Assembly: GCA_910585405.1 (NCBI GenBank)
Contig: CAJUDO010000002.1
Location: 124,001 to 188,000, forward strand
DNA: 64,000 nucleotides
From: an uncultured Peptococcaceae bacterium
GTDB taxonomy: Bacteria; Bacillota; Peptococcia; Peptococcales; Peptococcaceae
Direction of reading: 5' to 3'
Part shown: positions 19,391 to 28,517 of the stretch, piece after piece
How positions within the stretch are numbered: position 1 is the stretch's first letter
How the letters are laid out: each line of letters starts with the position of its first letter
Made by a program: the position numbers and the translations under genes
Notes under the pieces: generated by a model
The model's database searches: none
What the model saw: the letters and a program-made list of their open reading frames with translations, nothing else
What the model was told of the DNA's origin: nothing

Positions 19391-19413
19391 TATGAATTCT
19401 CGTTATGAATTCT
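19391..19413. promoter_or_regulatory. Direct repeat upstream of the GRE gene
   Basis: TATGAATTCT occurs at 19391-19400 and again at 19404-19413, a 13-base period, 24-46 bases ahead of the GRE start. Each copy contains a GAATTC palindrome. The position suits an operator, possibly for the adjacent LysR protein. Inference only. Confidence 0.45.
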
Positions 19414-19440
19414 ATATTTTTAGTATAATAATATGTCTCA

Positions 19441-19497
19441 AACAAATAAAAACGTTTTTTTCGAGTTTATACATCGAAAAAAACGTTTTTATTTGTT
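19441..19497 (-). terminator. Terminator of the LysR gene upstream of the GRE
   Basis: A perfect 24-base inverted repeat (19441-19464 with 19474-19497) and a nine-base loop, 19 bases after the LysR stop. It insulates the GRE gene, which therefore needs its own promoter in 19368-19440. Confidence 0.85.
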
Positions 19498-19515
19498 ATT
19501 AAAATATAATTTTAA

Positions 19516-20424
19516 TTATAAACACATTTGTGGAATTTCACTAAATTTTTGCTTTATTAACTCAATAATAATTTCTTGTTCTGCTGTTCTTCTTCGTTGC
19601 TCGGGATAAACAAACATCCAATTTATTGTACAATCGACATCTTTAATGGCCACTCTCTTAATTTTCCCTTGCAACATATCTTCTTTATTTTGAAGAGAAA
19701 TTAAATTAGTAAAAATTCCTGCTACATTTTTATTATTTTTTATCATTTCCCATTGATCTGCAGAGTCCGCCAATGATATTTTTTTAGAAAAGTGTTTCCT
19801 TATATTTTCAAAAAGATTGTTCATACTTCCCTGCGAATACCATAATAAATCAAAATATTGCATTTCTGATAACGTTATTTCACTTGGAATATCGACATCT
19901 CCGTTTACATAAAAGAAACCACAATCATAATACATAACTTCACATACCATATTCAACTCACGAACTTTGTCTATTAATTTATCCATATAGTAAATTTCAC
20001 AAGGACTTAACAGCAAACCAGTCGAGTAATTATTCAAAATATCAATAATATGCCGCCCTTCCTCTGTATAAATTGCACTCTTAATTTCATACAATTCATA
20101 CGCTCTGGAAACTACGTCATTTACCACCATACTTCTTACAATAGGAGGCGCTACGATCCGTATTGGAATATCATTCTTCCCAGCCTTTTTCCATTCATTT
20201 ACATATTCAACGATTGTTTCTGCTTGCTGTAATATTCCTTTTCCCTCTTCTGTAAGTTCCATTCCCTTTTTACTTCTAACAAATAATTTATATCCTAACT
20301 CTTCCTCCAACTTCGTTATACTAGCATTTAGAGTAGATTGACTTATATATAAATTTTCAGCAGCTTGATTCATTTTTTTACAGCTTGCAATTTCAAGAAA
20401 ATACCTAATCTGATCTATATTCAT
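19516..20424 (-). CDS. LysR-family regulator (GRE module)
   Basis: A 302-residue regulator with an N-terminal winged helix (MNIDQIRYFLEIASCKKMNQ, then SQSTLNASITKLEEE) and an effector-binding domain. It is encoded just upstream of and codirectional with the GRE and transporter genes, and is probably their activator; the ligand is presumably the imported anion. AT content is higher than in the flanking TRAP operon, consistent with arrival as part of a cassette. Confidence 0.88.
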   Translation of the reverse strand: MNIDQIRYFLEIASCKKMNQAAENLYISQSTLNASITKLEEELGYKLFVRSKKGMELTEEGKGILQQAETIVEYVNEWKKAGKNDIPIRIVAPPIVRSMVVNDVVSRAYELYEIKSAIYTEEGRHIIDILNNYSTGLLLSPCEIYYMDKLIDKVRELNMVCEVMYYDCGFFYVNGDVDIPSEITLSEMQYFDLLWYSQGSMNNLFENIRKHFSKKISLADSADQWEMIKNNKNVAGIFTNLISLQNKEDMLQGKIKRVAIKDVDCTINWMFVYPEQRRRTAEQEIIIELIKQKFSEIPQMCL

Positions 20425-20557
20425 GTTCTCCCCCTATCCCAGTACAATCTGTTTAGTCAAGAAGTGATGTTGAAGCCGCCTAAGTAATCAGGAAAATAAA
20501 ACTTATATATAAATGTTGCTATTTAGCTTTTATTCCCGAAGTAAACATAATTCAATA
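20425..20557. other. LysR promoter region
   Basis: AT-rich sequence directly upstream of the LysR start at 20424, extending into the remnant ORF at 20558. No clear promoter hexamers or RNA structure could be assigned by eye. Confidence 0.35.
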
Positions 20558-20731
20558 TCACTCAATATCATATTTTTTCATATTACATTTACGTTGAAAA
20601 TCAAAACAGTCCTTTTCTAAAAGAATTAGCACTTTATCGATATTGTAACCCATTTTAACCACACAATCAACGAATTTGGTTAGAAAATTATCTGTTGTAT
20701 TTAACAATTCAACACAAAATCCATCGTCCAA
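20558..20731 (-). pseudogene. Open remnant of unknown origin
   Basis: A 57-codon open stretch starting at a possible TTG, with no ribosome-binding site, ending in TGA at 20558. The translation (containing FCVELLNTTDNFLTKFVDCV and later LILLEKDCFDF) has protein-like composition but I recognise no family. It sits between the dctM terminator and the LysR promoter, at the edge of the cassette. It may be a gene fragment carried in by the insertion or a chance frame. Confidence 0.3.
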
Positions 20732-20766
20732 AACCGCTTGACACTACCATTATCTCTTTTATTTCC

Positions 20767-20821
20767 ATATGCATGAAAAGAAGCCACAGCCAAACTTGCT
20801 GTAGCTTCTTTTCATGCATAT
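20767..20821 (-). terminator. Terminator of the dctPQM operon
   Basis: A perfect 18-base stem (20767-20784 with 20804-20821) continued by ACAGC/GCTGT pairing. It lies about 40 bases after the dctM stop. Confidence 0.85.
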
Positions 20822-20859
20822 ACCATTCTTGACAAAATTTTTTATTATCCGCTGTCATT

Positions 20860-22140
20860 CTACTTCAACAAATTAGGCAAGAACATAGAAATTTGCGGAA
20901 TGTAGGTAATCAGTAATAAAGCAATTAAATCAACAATAAAGAATCGTATGATACCTGGCAGCATTTCAACCATATCCGCCTTAGTAATGGAACTGGTCAC
21001 AAAAATATTCATACCAAATGGTGGGGTAAACATTCCGATTGCCAGATTGGAAATCATAATGGTGCCCAGATGAATCGGGTCTACTCCCAAAGCAACTGCT
21101 GCGGGATAAATCAACGGAGCTACAATAATGATGGAGGCCACGCCTTCCATAAACATCCCCATCACCAGCAGAACTACATTCACCAGCAGTAAGAATAAAA
21201 TTTTGGAATGAATGTTCGCAGCAATAAAGCTGGTAATGATCTGTGGCACTTGTCCGCGGGTAAGCATCCAGCCTAACGCCTGCGCAGCCGCTACCAGTAC
21301 TAAAATTTCCCCGCAGGAACGGGCTGTAGCGGAGCAGGCATTCAAAATTCCTTTCCAATCCAGTTCTCTGTAAATGACCACACCTACAAAGGCCGCATAA
21401 ATTGCAGAAATGCCCGCCGCTTCGGTAGCAGTACAGAACCCGCCATAAATGCCGCCTAAAATAATAACCGGAATCATCAATGCCCAGGCAGCATCAACCA
21501 AATAATGCAGCAATTCTCTGCTGGTTACTTTTTTGTCCCGTGGAATGTTATTCTTACGTGCATAAAAATAAATATATACGATGCTGACAAGCCCATACAC
21601 AATTCCTGCACCCAACCCTGCCATAAACAGCTTGCCCACTGATACATTCGGTACAGAGGCAGCATAAATAATCAAAGTGATACTGGGCGGAATAATCAAC
21701 GAAACTGAACCGGAGGAAGCCAAAAGCCCTGAAATAAAGGAACGAGGATAGCCGGAACGCTCCAACTCAGGATTCATAATCTTACCAATAGCCATAACGG
21801 TAGCCGGGCTGGACCCGGACAGTGCACCGAAAAACATACTGGCCAACTGCGTAGTCATCGCCATACCACCGGTGATATGTCCTACCAGTCCCCGCGCTAC
21901 ATTCAAAATGCGACGAGATAAACCGCCAGTATCCATTAAGTTCGCCGCAAGAATAAAGAACGGCAACGCCATCAGGCCGAAGGTGTCAATTCCTGCAAAA
22001 AAGCGCTGAATGAGCATCATAGGATTTCCATCAGAGAAAAATTCCAGCGCCACAAAGGAACCCAGCCCCAGAGATACATAAATCGGCATCCCCAGCACTA
22101 AAAATATCAACAATCCAATAATCAAAACAGGAATCATCAT
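20860..22140 (-). CDS. dctM: TRAP transporter large permease subunit
   Basis: A 426-residue membrane protein, the transport-conducting subunit of a tripartite ATP-independent periplasmic (TRAP) system driven by a sodium gradient. Typical DctM segments are visible: PFFILAANLMDTGGLS, FFGALSGSSPATVMAIG, and the C-terminal GMFTPPFGMNIFVTSSI. Its ATG overlaps the dctQ stop (TAATG), indicating translational coupling. The last 65 bases are duplicated in diverged form at 15222-15286. The substrate is unknown; adjacent amidohydrolases suggest an organic acid or amide. Confidence 0.95.
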   Translation of the reverse strand: MMIPVLIIGLLIFLVLGMPIYVSLGLGSFVALEFFSDGNPMMLIQRFFAGIDTFGLMALPFFILAANLMDTGGLSRRILNVARGLVGHITGGMAMTTQLASMFFGALSGSSPATVMAIGKIMNPELERSGYPRSFISGLLASSGSVSLIIPPSITLIIYAASVPNVSVGKLFMAGLGAGIVYGLVSIVYIYFYARKNNIPRDKKVTSRELLHYLVDAAWALMIPVIILGGIYGGFCTATEAAGISAIYAAFVGVVIYRELDWKGILNACSATARSCGEILVLVAAAQALGWMLTRGQVPQIITSFIAANIHSKILFLLLVNVVLLVMGMFMEGVASIIIVAPLIYPAAVALGVDPIHLGTIMISNLAIGMFTPPFGMNIFVTSSITKADMVEMLPGIIRFFIVDLIALLLITYIPQISMFLPNLLK

Positions 22141-22691
22141 TAAGACTCAGCTCCTTCCTGTGATGTATTATTATGCGCATGCAGCACCTCTGCCGGTGTT
22201 TTCAACTTTTTGACGAAATTGCGGGCAATAAAAATCAAGGACATCCCGCCGGAAATCGGAATTACACTATAAACCAACCACAAGGGCAACTTTAACGATG
22301 GAGAAATCTGTCCGCCGCCCATATTAAAGGTGACCATCTTAATGCCATAATAAAATACAAATCCGCAGAATACAAAGGCGCCTACGTCATCCAGCAAGCG
22401 GATAAATTTTACAAAAGGGGCCGATTTCACTCGAAAAATAATATCTACACCAAAATGGCTTTCGCGCCGAAACGCGTTGGCTGCTGCCAAAAAGGTTGTC
22501 CAGATAATACCATAGCGAATTGCTTCTTCTGCCCAGGAAATCGTAGGCAATTCGACAAAATATCGATTGGCATAGCGCAGAACTACATTCACAAACAGCA
22601 AAATCGTAATGGCAAAGACAATAATCGCCAAAATATTGTCCTCCAACCAAACCAATCGTTCTGTTAAAGTTTTTGTTTTTCTCTCTTCCAT
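22140..22691 (-). CDS. dctQ: TRAP transporter small permease subunit
   Basis: A 183-residue four-helix membrane protein that pairs with DctM. The family signature is present: WAEEAIRYGIIWTTFLAA followed by R-x-x-x-H-F-G-V-D. The start is ATG 22691 with AAAGGAG eight bases upstream; longer in-frame extensions run through the intergenic hairpin and are not credible. It is overlapped by dctM by one base and separated from dctP by 158 bases that contain a hairpin. Confidence 0.92.
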   Translation of the reverse strand: MEERKTKTLTERLVWLEDNILAIIVFAITILLFVNVVLRYANRYFVELPTISWAEEAIRYGIIWTTFLAAANAFRRESHFGVDIIFRVKSAPFVKFIRLLDDVGAFVFCGFVFYYGIKMVTFNMGGGQISPSLKLPLWLVYSVIPISGGMSLIFIARNFVKKLKTPAEVLHAHNNTSQEGAES

Positions 22692-22778
22692 TTTCTTTAC
22701 TCCTTTATAATCATAATGAAAAGGAATTGCTTTATGTAATCGTAAGCTGTGATGAAACAAACAATAAAAACAAGAAAG

Positions 22779-22820
22779 AAGCAGAGAGATATCACTGCAC
22801 CTGTGAAACACTCTCTGCTT
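22779..22820 (-). other. Intercistronic hairpin after dctP
   Basis: A ten-base perfect stem (AAGCAGAGAG / CTCTCTGCTT) with a 22-base loop between dctP and dctQ, followed on the minus strand by a T-rich stretch. It probably works as a leaky terminator or 3' stabiliser, giving more binding protein than permease. Confidence 0.65.
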
Positions 22821-22849
22821 GCTGAAATTATACAAACAACGGCATAAAA

Positions 22850-23908
22850 TTACAGTGCTGCAAATGCATCCTGTAATCTCTGAACGAAGTCTGCCTGCCA
22901 CTCACTTCCAGCAGTCTGACTATCGTATACAGGCTGTACAGTTGCTTTGAATGCTTCGATTTCTTCATCTGTCAATTCATAGTAATGTACACCTTCTGCA
23001 TTTTTTACAACGTCCAAATATTCCTGTTCCTGTTCAGCGTAAGCTTTCCGAGATTCTTCACGACCATAAGCTTCTGCTTCTACAATAGCTTCCTGTACAT
23101 CTTCCGGCAGACCGTTGAACCAGTCTAAGTTGGCCATCAAAATGTATGTCATGGTACCATGATAAGACTGAATGATCTCGCCCTGTACTTCATGATAGTT
23201 GTTTAATACAATGGTCTGAATCGGGTTTTCTTCCCCGTCTACAGTACCCTGTTCCAGTGCACTGTACAGTTCACTGTATGCGATTGGAGTAGCGATAGCA
23301 CCCCAGTTTTCATACTGTGCTTTTAACAACGGAGATTCCATAATACGAATTTTCATACCTTGGAAATCGGCTGGGCTATGGATTTCTTTATCTTTGGTGG
23401 TAAACAACTTGTACCCTTCAAACCAGAAACCTAGACCTTTGAACTGATCTTGTTCCAAACGGTCCAATGCTTCGCGGCCCAAATCACCGTCTAATACTTC
23501 AAAAATCTTTTCCCGATCTGCAGGCAGCAAATATGGGAAATCGATAACTTTGATATCATCCACAAATGGAGTTACAGTGGATACCGGCTGCATAGTAATA
23601 TTGATGTCACCCATCTGTGTTGCTTCAGCCTGTTCACGCAGATTACCTCTCTGCTGCGCTGGGTACAGTTCTACCGAAATACGGTCTTCTCCTAACAACT
23701 CATACAATTTGTCAACCATAGCCTGTGCGCCAACGCCCTCCGGAGAATCTACCGGCTGATTGTGGCTAAACACAATCGTAATTTTCTCGCCGTTCTCGCT
23801 CGGCTGACTTGCCTGTTGGGAATCCTTATCTCCGCCGCAGCCTGTCAAAGCTACTGCTGCAACCAACAATGTGCTGGCAAAAATAGCAGCTAATTTTCTT
23901 TTTTTCAA
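22850..23908 (-). CDS. dctP: TRAP transporter solute-binding lipoprotein
   Basis: A 352-residue extracytoplasmic binding protein. A lipoprotein signal with lipobox LTGC is followed by the DctP fold. Key family segments are visible: GMKIRIMES, whose arginine normally binds a substrate carboxylate, and YSALEQGTVDGEENP. The start is TTG 23908, with AAGGAG nine bases upstream giving MKKRKLAAIF; an upstream ATG at 23953 would add a charged extension before the signal. It is the first gene of the dctPQM operon. The conserved arginine argues for an organic-acid substrate. Confidence 0.93.
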   Translation of the reverse strand: MKKRKLAAIFASTLLVAAVALTGCGGDKDSQQASQPSENGEKITIVFSHNQPVDSPEGVGAQAMVDKLYELLGEDRISVELYPAQQRGNLREQAEATQMGDINITMQPVSTVTPFVDDIKVIDFPYLLPADREKIFEVLDGDLGREALDRLEQDQFKGLGFWFEGYKLFTTKDKEIHSPADFQGMKIRIMESPLLKAQYENWGAIATPIAYSELYSALEQGTVDGEENPIQTIVLNNYHEVQGEIIQSYHGTMTYILMANLDWFNGLPEDVQEAIVEAEAYGREESRKAYAEQEQEYLDVVKNAEGVHYYELTDEEIEAFKATVQPVYDSQTAGSEWQADFVQRLQDAFAAL

Positions 23909-24107
23909 AATCTCCCTCTCCTTTTCAAATGTTCTTTCCTTTTGCCTGTTCAATTAAGCCCTGCAGCTGTTCGCCCGGGGGTGCATCCCGACTGCGCAAC
24001 ACTACATATATGATAAAAGTATATAACAAAATAGGAAACTGTACAAGATACTAACAAAAATTTAATCAGAAAGCAATTTTATACTGTTTAACAAACACCA
24101 TTTAAAA

Positions 24108-24156
24108 ACAGACACCGTCCTACATACAATATCTGCCTGTATGGAACAGTGTCTGT
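24108..24156 (-). terminator. Terminator of the first amidohydrolase
   Basis: ACAGACAC pairs with GTGTCTGT, with a T-run on the minus-strand side, 12 bases after the stop at 24168. Confidence 0.7.
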
Positions 24157-24167
24157 CTTCGTTATCC

Positions 24168-25766
24168 TTATGCAGTATATACGGTTTCCCCGTCTTTGAT
24201 TGTTTCTAATACTTTAATATCTTTAATGGCCATCGGGTCTACTTTCAGTGGACTATCGCTCAGCACTACCAAATCTGCCCGTTTTCCGGCTTTGATAGAA
24301 CCTTTGCTGTCCTCTTCAAAATATGCGTAAGCAGCATTGATGGTAACGCCTTTTAATGCGTCATATACACCAATTTTTTGCGCTTCACCAACTACAACAC
24401 CGCCACGGCTGATTCGATTTACTGCAGTCCAAACACTATGCAGCATATCTGGCTTTACAACTGGTGTATCTGTGTGAAAATTGTACTTCAAACCAGCATC
24501 CAAGGCATCCTTAACTGGGCTGATACGACTGCCGCGTACCATACCAAAGTTTTTCAGATGCACATCGCCCCAATAATTTACATGTGCTACGAAGATAGAA
24601 GGAACCATCTTCAGCTTTGCCATTTTTTCAACCTGATCTTTACGGGCAGTCTGACAATGAATCATTGTGAAACGCAGATTTTCCTTATTAGGGTTGTCAG
24701 ATAACGGTAGCATCTTTTCAATAGCACCTAAATACTGGTCACCAGTAGCATCGCCGTTGCAATGCGCCAAAATTTGCATATTGTCATCCAATGCCTGTTT
24801 TACATAATGCTCCAACACTTCATCTTTTATAATTGGCACACCATATTCTTCCGTACCTTCATATGGCTCTGTCATCCATGCTGTTTTTGCCTGCGGAGAA
24901 CCATCCAGTACAATCTTATAACCGCCGATTTTTACATGTCCCTTATATTTTCCGCACAAATCTTTAAATGTCTGCATTGTATCATGCGCAGTTGGGCTGC
25001 AGCTTTCATATACTACAACGTCCAGTTTCATCATATTTGCCTGGTCAAAGCCCAGCAACATTTTTACAACATTTTCATCTGAACCGCCATCCTGCACAGT
25101 TGTAATCCCATAGGAGAGATATTGGTTCTGAGAAACGGACCACAGCTGCGGCAATTTTTGCTGCATTGCACCAAAAATTCCACCGATTAATGCATAGCTG
25201 GCTGCTTCTGCCAAATAACCGTCCAACCGTCCATCTGCATAGCGACCAATTTCGCTGCCTGGAATATCCGCCATATCATCAGTATAGTTCACATTGGCCA
25301 GAGCCATACTGTTGGCAACTACCATATGCACAGATACGTGCAAAATTGTGATAGGATGTTCTGTAGATACCTGATCCAGCAAATCACGATGAGGATGGGT
25401 CTTTTCTGCTAGGAAGTTTTCGTCATAATTATACCCTACAATCATTTCTCCAGCAGGGATTTGACGTTCTTCTTTATATTTTTTCAATGCTACAACAATT
25501 TCATCAAAATTATTGCAGGCAGATAAGTCGCACAAATCTGCAAACATTGGGGCCATGCTGGCAGCATGACCATGGGCATCAATAAACGCAGGCATCAAGG
25601 TCTTTCCCTGCAAATCCACCATTTCGCAATTCGCACTCTTTTGTGCTGCCACTGCATCATAGGTACCCACTGCTTTGATGATTCCATCAACAACTAATAC
25701 GGCTTCTGCAGCATCATCCGGCCCTTCCATGGTGATAATATCACCGTTAAAATATAATTTTTCCAT
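24168..25766 (-). CDS. YtcJ-like amidohydrolase, copy 1
   Basis: A 532-residue metal-dependent amidohydrolase (Amidohydro_3 type). The N-terminal composite domain is followed by the metal motif DAHGH, later histidines in ILHVSVH, ILAHCNGDA and NFHTDTP, and the C-terminal motif SIKAGKRADLVVLS. The enzyme probably hydrolyses an amide or a cyclic amide; the substrate is not known. GGGAGG precedes the ATG at 25766. It is very similar to the next gene and adjacent to the TRAP operon, which may bring in its substrate. Confidence 0.88.
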   Translation of the reverse strand: MEKLYFNGDIITMEGPDDAAEAVLVVDGIIKAVGTYDAVAAQKSANCEMVDLQGKTLMPAFIDAHGHAASMAPMFADLCDLSACNNFDEIVVALKKYKEERQIPAGEMIVGYNYDENFLAEKTHPHRDLLDQVSTEHPITILHVSVHMVVANSMALANVNYTDDMADIPGSEIGRYADGRLDGYLAEAASYALIGGIFGAMQQKLPQLWSVSQNQYLSYGITTVQDGGSDENVVKMLLGFDQANMMKLDVVVYESCSPTAHDTMQTFKDLCGKYKGHVKIGGYKIVLDGSPQAKTAWMTEPYEGTEEYGVPIIKDEVLEHYVKQALDDNMQILAHCNGDATGDQYLGAIEKMLPLSDNPNKENLRFTMIHCQTARKDQVEKMAKLKMVPSIFVAHVNYWGDVHLKNFGMVRGSRISPVKDALDAGLKYNFHTDTPVVKPDMLHSVWTAVNRISRGGVVVGEAQKIGVYDALKGVTINAAYAYFEEDSKGSIKAGKRADLVVLSDSPLKVDPMAIKDIKVLETIKDGETVYTA

Positions 25767-25922
25767 AAAAAAACCTCCCAAATTAGATATGAAAACTACT
25801 TATACTTGCCGTCTCTTTCGCTATATACATTATACATAAAAATATAATAAATAAATAATATTTCTTTAGATATGATAATATAAATTTATGTTTATGAATT
25901 TTTCGTTACTTTATCAACAGAA

Positions 25923-25970
25923 AGAAACGTTGCAACCGGCTATCCTTGAAAGCCAATATGCAACGTTTCT
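25923..25970 (-). terminator. Terminator of the second amidohydrolase
   Basis: A 12-base stem (AGAAACGTTGCA / TGCAACGTTTCT) with an inner GGCT/AGCC pairing, about 34 bases after the stop of the 26004 gene. Confidence 0.75.
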
Positions 25971-26003
25971 CTTTCATAATCTTTGATTTTATATTCCGCA
26001 ATT

Positions 26004-27599
26004 TTACGCGGTATAAACAGTTTCTCCGTCTTTCACAGTTTCCAGAACCTTAATATCTCTGATTGCCATTGGGTCAACCTTTAATGGATTGGCACTCAAA
26101 ATAACCAAGTCAGCTCGTTTCCCTGCTTTAATAGAGCCTTTTTCGTTTTCTTCGAAATATTCATACGCCGCATTAATGGTAACACCTTTCAGCGCATCAT
26201 ATACACCGATTCTCTGATCAGCACCGACTAAAACGCCCTTTCGGCTTATACGATTCACTGCGCTCCAAACGCTGTGCAACATGTCAGGCTTTGTTACTGG
26301 TGTATCTGTATGGAAATTATATACCAAACCTGCCTCCAAAGCATCTTTTACAGGGCTGATATAATTGCCCCGTACACTCCCCAGATTCTTCAAATGCACG
26401 TCACCCCAGTAATTTACATGTGCTACGAAGATAGAAGGCACCATTTTATATTGCGCCATTTTTTCAAGCTGATCCTTGCGGGCTGTCTGACAGTGAATCA
26501 TTGTAAAACGTAAATTTTCTTTATTCGGATTATCTGATAAAGCATACATTTCTTCAAAACAGCGCAGGAACTGATCTCCAGCAGCATCGCCATTGCAATG
26601 TACCAGTGCCTGCATATTGTCATCCAAAGCTATTTTCATGCATGCTTTTACTTCATCATCCTGGATTACCTGTACACCACATGTTTCACCGCCTTCATAA
26701 GGCTTACTCAGCCATGCTGTTCTGGCCTGTGGAGAACCATCCAGTACCAATTTATAACCGCCAAGTTTAATATGCCCTTTATACCGATTGCGCATATCTG
26801 GATTAGCCGCAAGCAGCTCCTTACCGTTTGCCTGGAATGTTGGATATGCCACCACATCCATCTTCAGCATACCAGCTTGTTCAAATCCCTGCAGCATTTG
26901 CAGACAGCCTTCATTTGACGCACCATCCTGCACTGTCGTCACACCATGGGAGAGATACAGATTCTGTGTTGTCGGCCAAGCTTTCATAATATCGCTTGCA
27001 ATACTGCCAAAAGTTTTTTCCATCAACGGATACATAGCTGCCTCTGCCAAGTAACCATTTAAACGGCCATCAGCATATCTTCCGACTTCACCACCGGGAA
27101 TATCCGGCATCCCATCTTTCATGCCTGCTGCTTCCAATGCCTTGCTGTTGGCTACCAGCATGTGTACTGATACATGTAGCACACAGACAGGGTTTTCTAC
27201 AGATACTTCATCCAACAAATCACGATGGGGGTGAATTTCTTCTTCCAAAAAGTTATGATCATAATTTACACCGACAATTGTTTCCCCCGCCGGAACCTGA
27301 TGTTCTTCCTTGTATGCCTTTAATGCAGCAACAATTTCCGCAAAATTATTACATTCAGACAAATCACATTGGCCTGCAAACATTGGAGTCATGGTGATAT
27401 GACCATGTGCATCAATAAAAGATGGCATTAATGTCTTCCCCTGCAAATCCACCATTTCACAATCTGCACTTTTTTGTGCAGATACTGCATCATAAGCACC
27501 CACTGCTTTAATTTTGCCATCGGCAACCAACACAGCCTCCACTACATCATTAGGCTCTTCCATGGTAATAATATCACCATTAAAATATAATTTTTCCAT
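26004..27599 (-). CDS. YtcJ-like amidohydrolase, copy 2
   Basis: A 531-residue paralogue of the preceding entry, colinear throughout and sharing MEKLYFNGDIITME, the DAHGH metal motif, LVHCNGDAAGDQ, YNFHTDTPV and SIKAGKRADLVILS. The pair is a tandem duplication with clear divergence (for example LQGFEQAGMLKMDV versus LLGFDQANMMKLDV), so it is old or selected for different substrates. AGGAGG precedes the ATG at 27599. Each copy has its own terminator, so they are separately expressed. Confidence 0.88.
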   Translation of the reverse strand: MEKLYFNGDIITMEEPNDVVEAVLVADGKIKAVGAYDAVSAQKSADCEMVDLQGKTLMPSFIDAHGHITMTPMFAGQCDLSECNNFAEIVAALKAYKEEHQVPAGETIVGVNYDHNFLEEEIHPHRDLLDEVSVENPVCVLHVSVHMLVANSKALEAAGMKDGMPDIPGGEVGRYADGRLNGYLAEAAMYPLMEKTFGSIASDIMKAWPTTQNLYLSHGVTTVQDGASNEGCLQMLQGFEQAGMLKMDVVAYPTFQANGKELLAANPDMRNRYKGHIKLGGYKLVLDGSPQARTAWLSKPYEGGETCGVQVIQDDEVKACMKIALDDNMQALVHCNGDAAGDQFLRCFEEMYALSDNPNKENLRFTMIHCQTARKDQLEKMAQYKMVPSIFVAHVNYWGDVHLKNLGSVRGNYISPVKDALEAGLVYNFHTDTPVTKPDMLHSVWSAVNRISRKGVLVGADQRIGVYDALKGVTINAAYEYFEENEKGSIKAGKRADLVILSANPLKVDPMAIRDIKVLETVKDGETVYTA

Positions 27600-27823
27600 A
27601 AGCTCCCTCCTACAATTTATAAATAACATGAATTAATACTATAAATATATTATACAGAAAAATAATCATAACGAATACTATCAATTTGTGAATAATTTGG
27701 CGGAAAAATATATATAAAAAATACTATTTTTCTTACATACTTTGTTTTTCCTAAAAAACTCTTCATCATAACTAAAAACATAAAAACGAACATCGTTTTT
27801 CATAACATTATCCAGTACGTTTA

Positions 27824-28297
27824 TCAATATCCATTGGCCTCAACACCATATACTGCTTGCTCATGTGTAAATCCTTCGTATTCTAATTGCTCTATCAAGT
27901 CTTCCCGTGAAAACGCTGAAAAATCCAGATAGGTCCTCGCTGTCCTGACCGCTTGCTCATACCAGTTCGCACCGCAATGTTTTACAGCATATTCCGCCTG
28001 TTTTTTCGTAAATCTCTCATACTCTAATTGCTGAACCAATCCCAAATAGGAAAAAGCAGAAAATTTTAAATAAACCTTTGCCAATTTCAACGCTCGCTCA
28101 CTCCAATCTATCTCACAGCAACCCACATTACATATTGTCTCTGCTTCCACGTAATGTTTACAATTTTTCAACATAAGATATTGATAAATCGGTACAATAA
28201 AACTGAACAACAACATTGAAAAGTATACTAGAATACTAATCACCACACCACAGCTAAAAAAAGAATAACCAATGGGAACTTGATAATATTCAATCAT
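27824..28297 (-). CDS. Membrane protein with two Ltp-type repeats
   Basis: A 157-residue protein with an N-terminal membrane segment (about 15-40) followed by two copies of the Ltp (host cell surface-exposed lipoprotein) repeat: ALKLAKVYLKFSAFSYLGLV and AVRTARTYLDFSAFSREDLI, each continuing QLEYE-x-FT and a Gln-Ala-(Glu/Val)-Tyr segment. In phage TP-J34 a lipoprotein built from such repeats blocks superinfection; many non-phage relatives are uncharacterised. Here a transmembrane helix replaces the lipoprotein anchor. The start is ATG 28297 with AAGGTG upstream. It is divergent from an XRE regulator. Confidence 0.75.
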   Translation of the reverse strand: MIEYYQVPIGYSFFSCGVVISILVYFSMLLFSFIVPIYQYLMLKNCKHYVEAETICNVGCCEIDWSERALKLAKVYLKFSAFSYLGLVQQLEYERFTKKQAEYAVKHCGANWYEQAVRTARTYLDFSAFSREDLIEQLEYEGFTHEQAVYGVEANGY

Positions 28298-28517
28298 ATA
28301 ATACACCTTGCCATTCTAAAGTATTTTTTCCACACCATCTATTTCAAAATTAATAGCAAAGAAATATTTCCAATGCTACTTATCTTGTACGTTTTCATAT
28401 ATTGCATTTCTCAGCATAAACAATTTCATTTTTATATGAGTACATATCTGCTCATATACTACCACTCATAGAAAAACATTTCAATACTAAATATCATCTA
28501 CATTATGGAGGTGCGCT

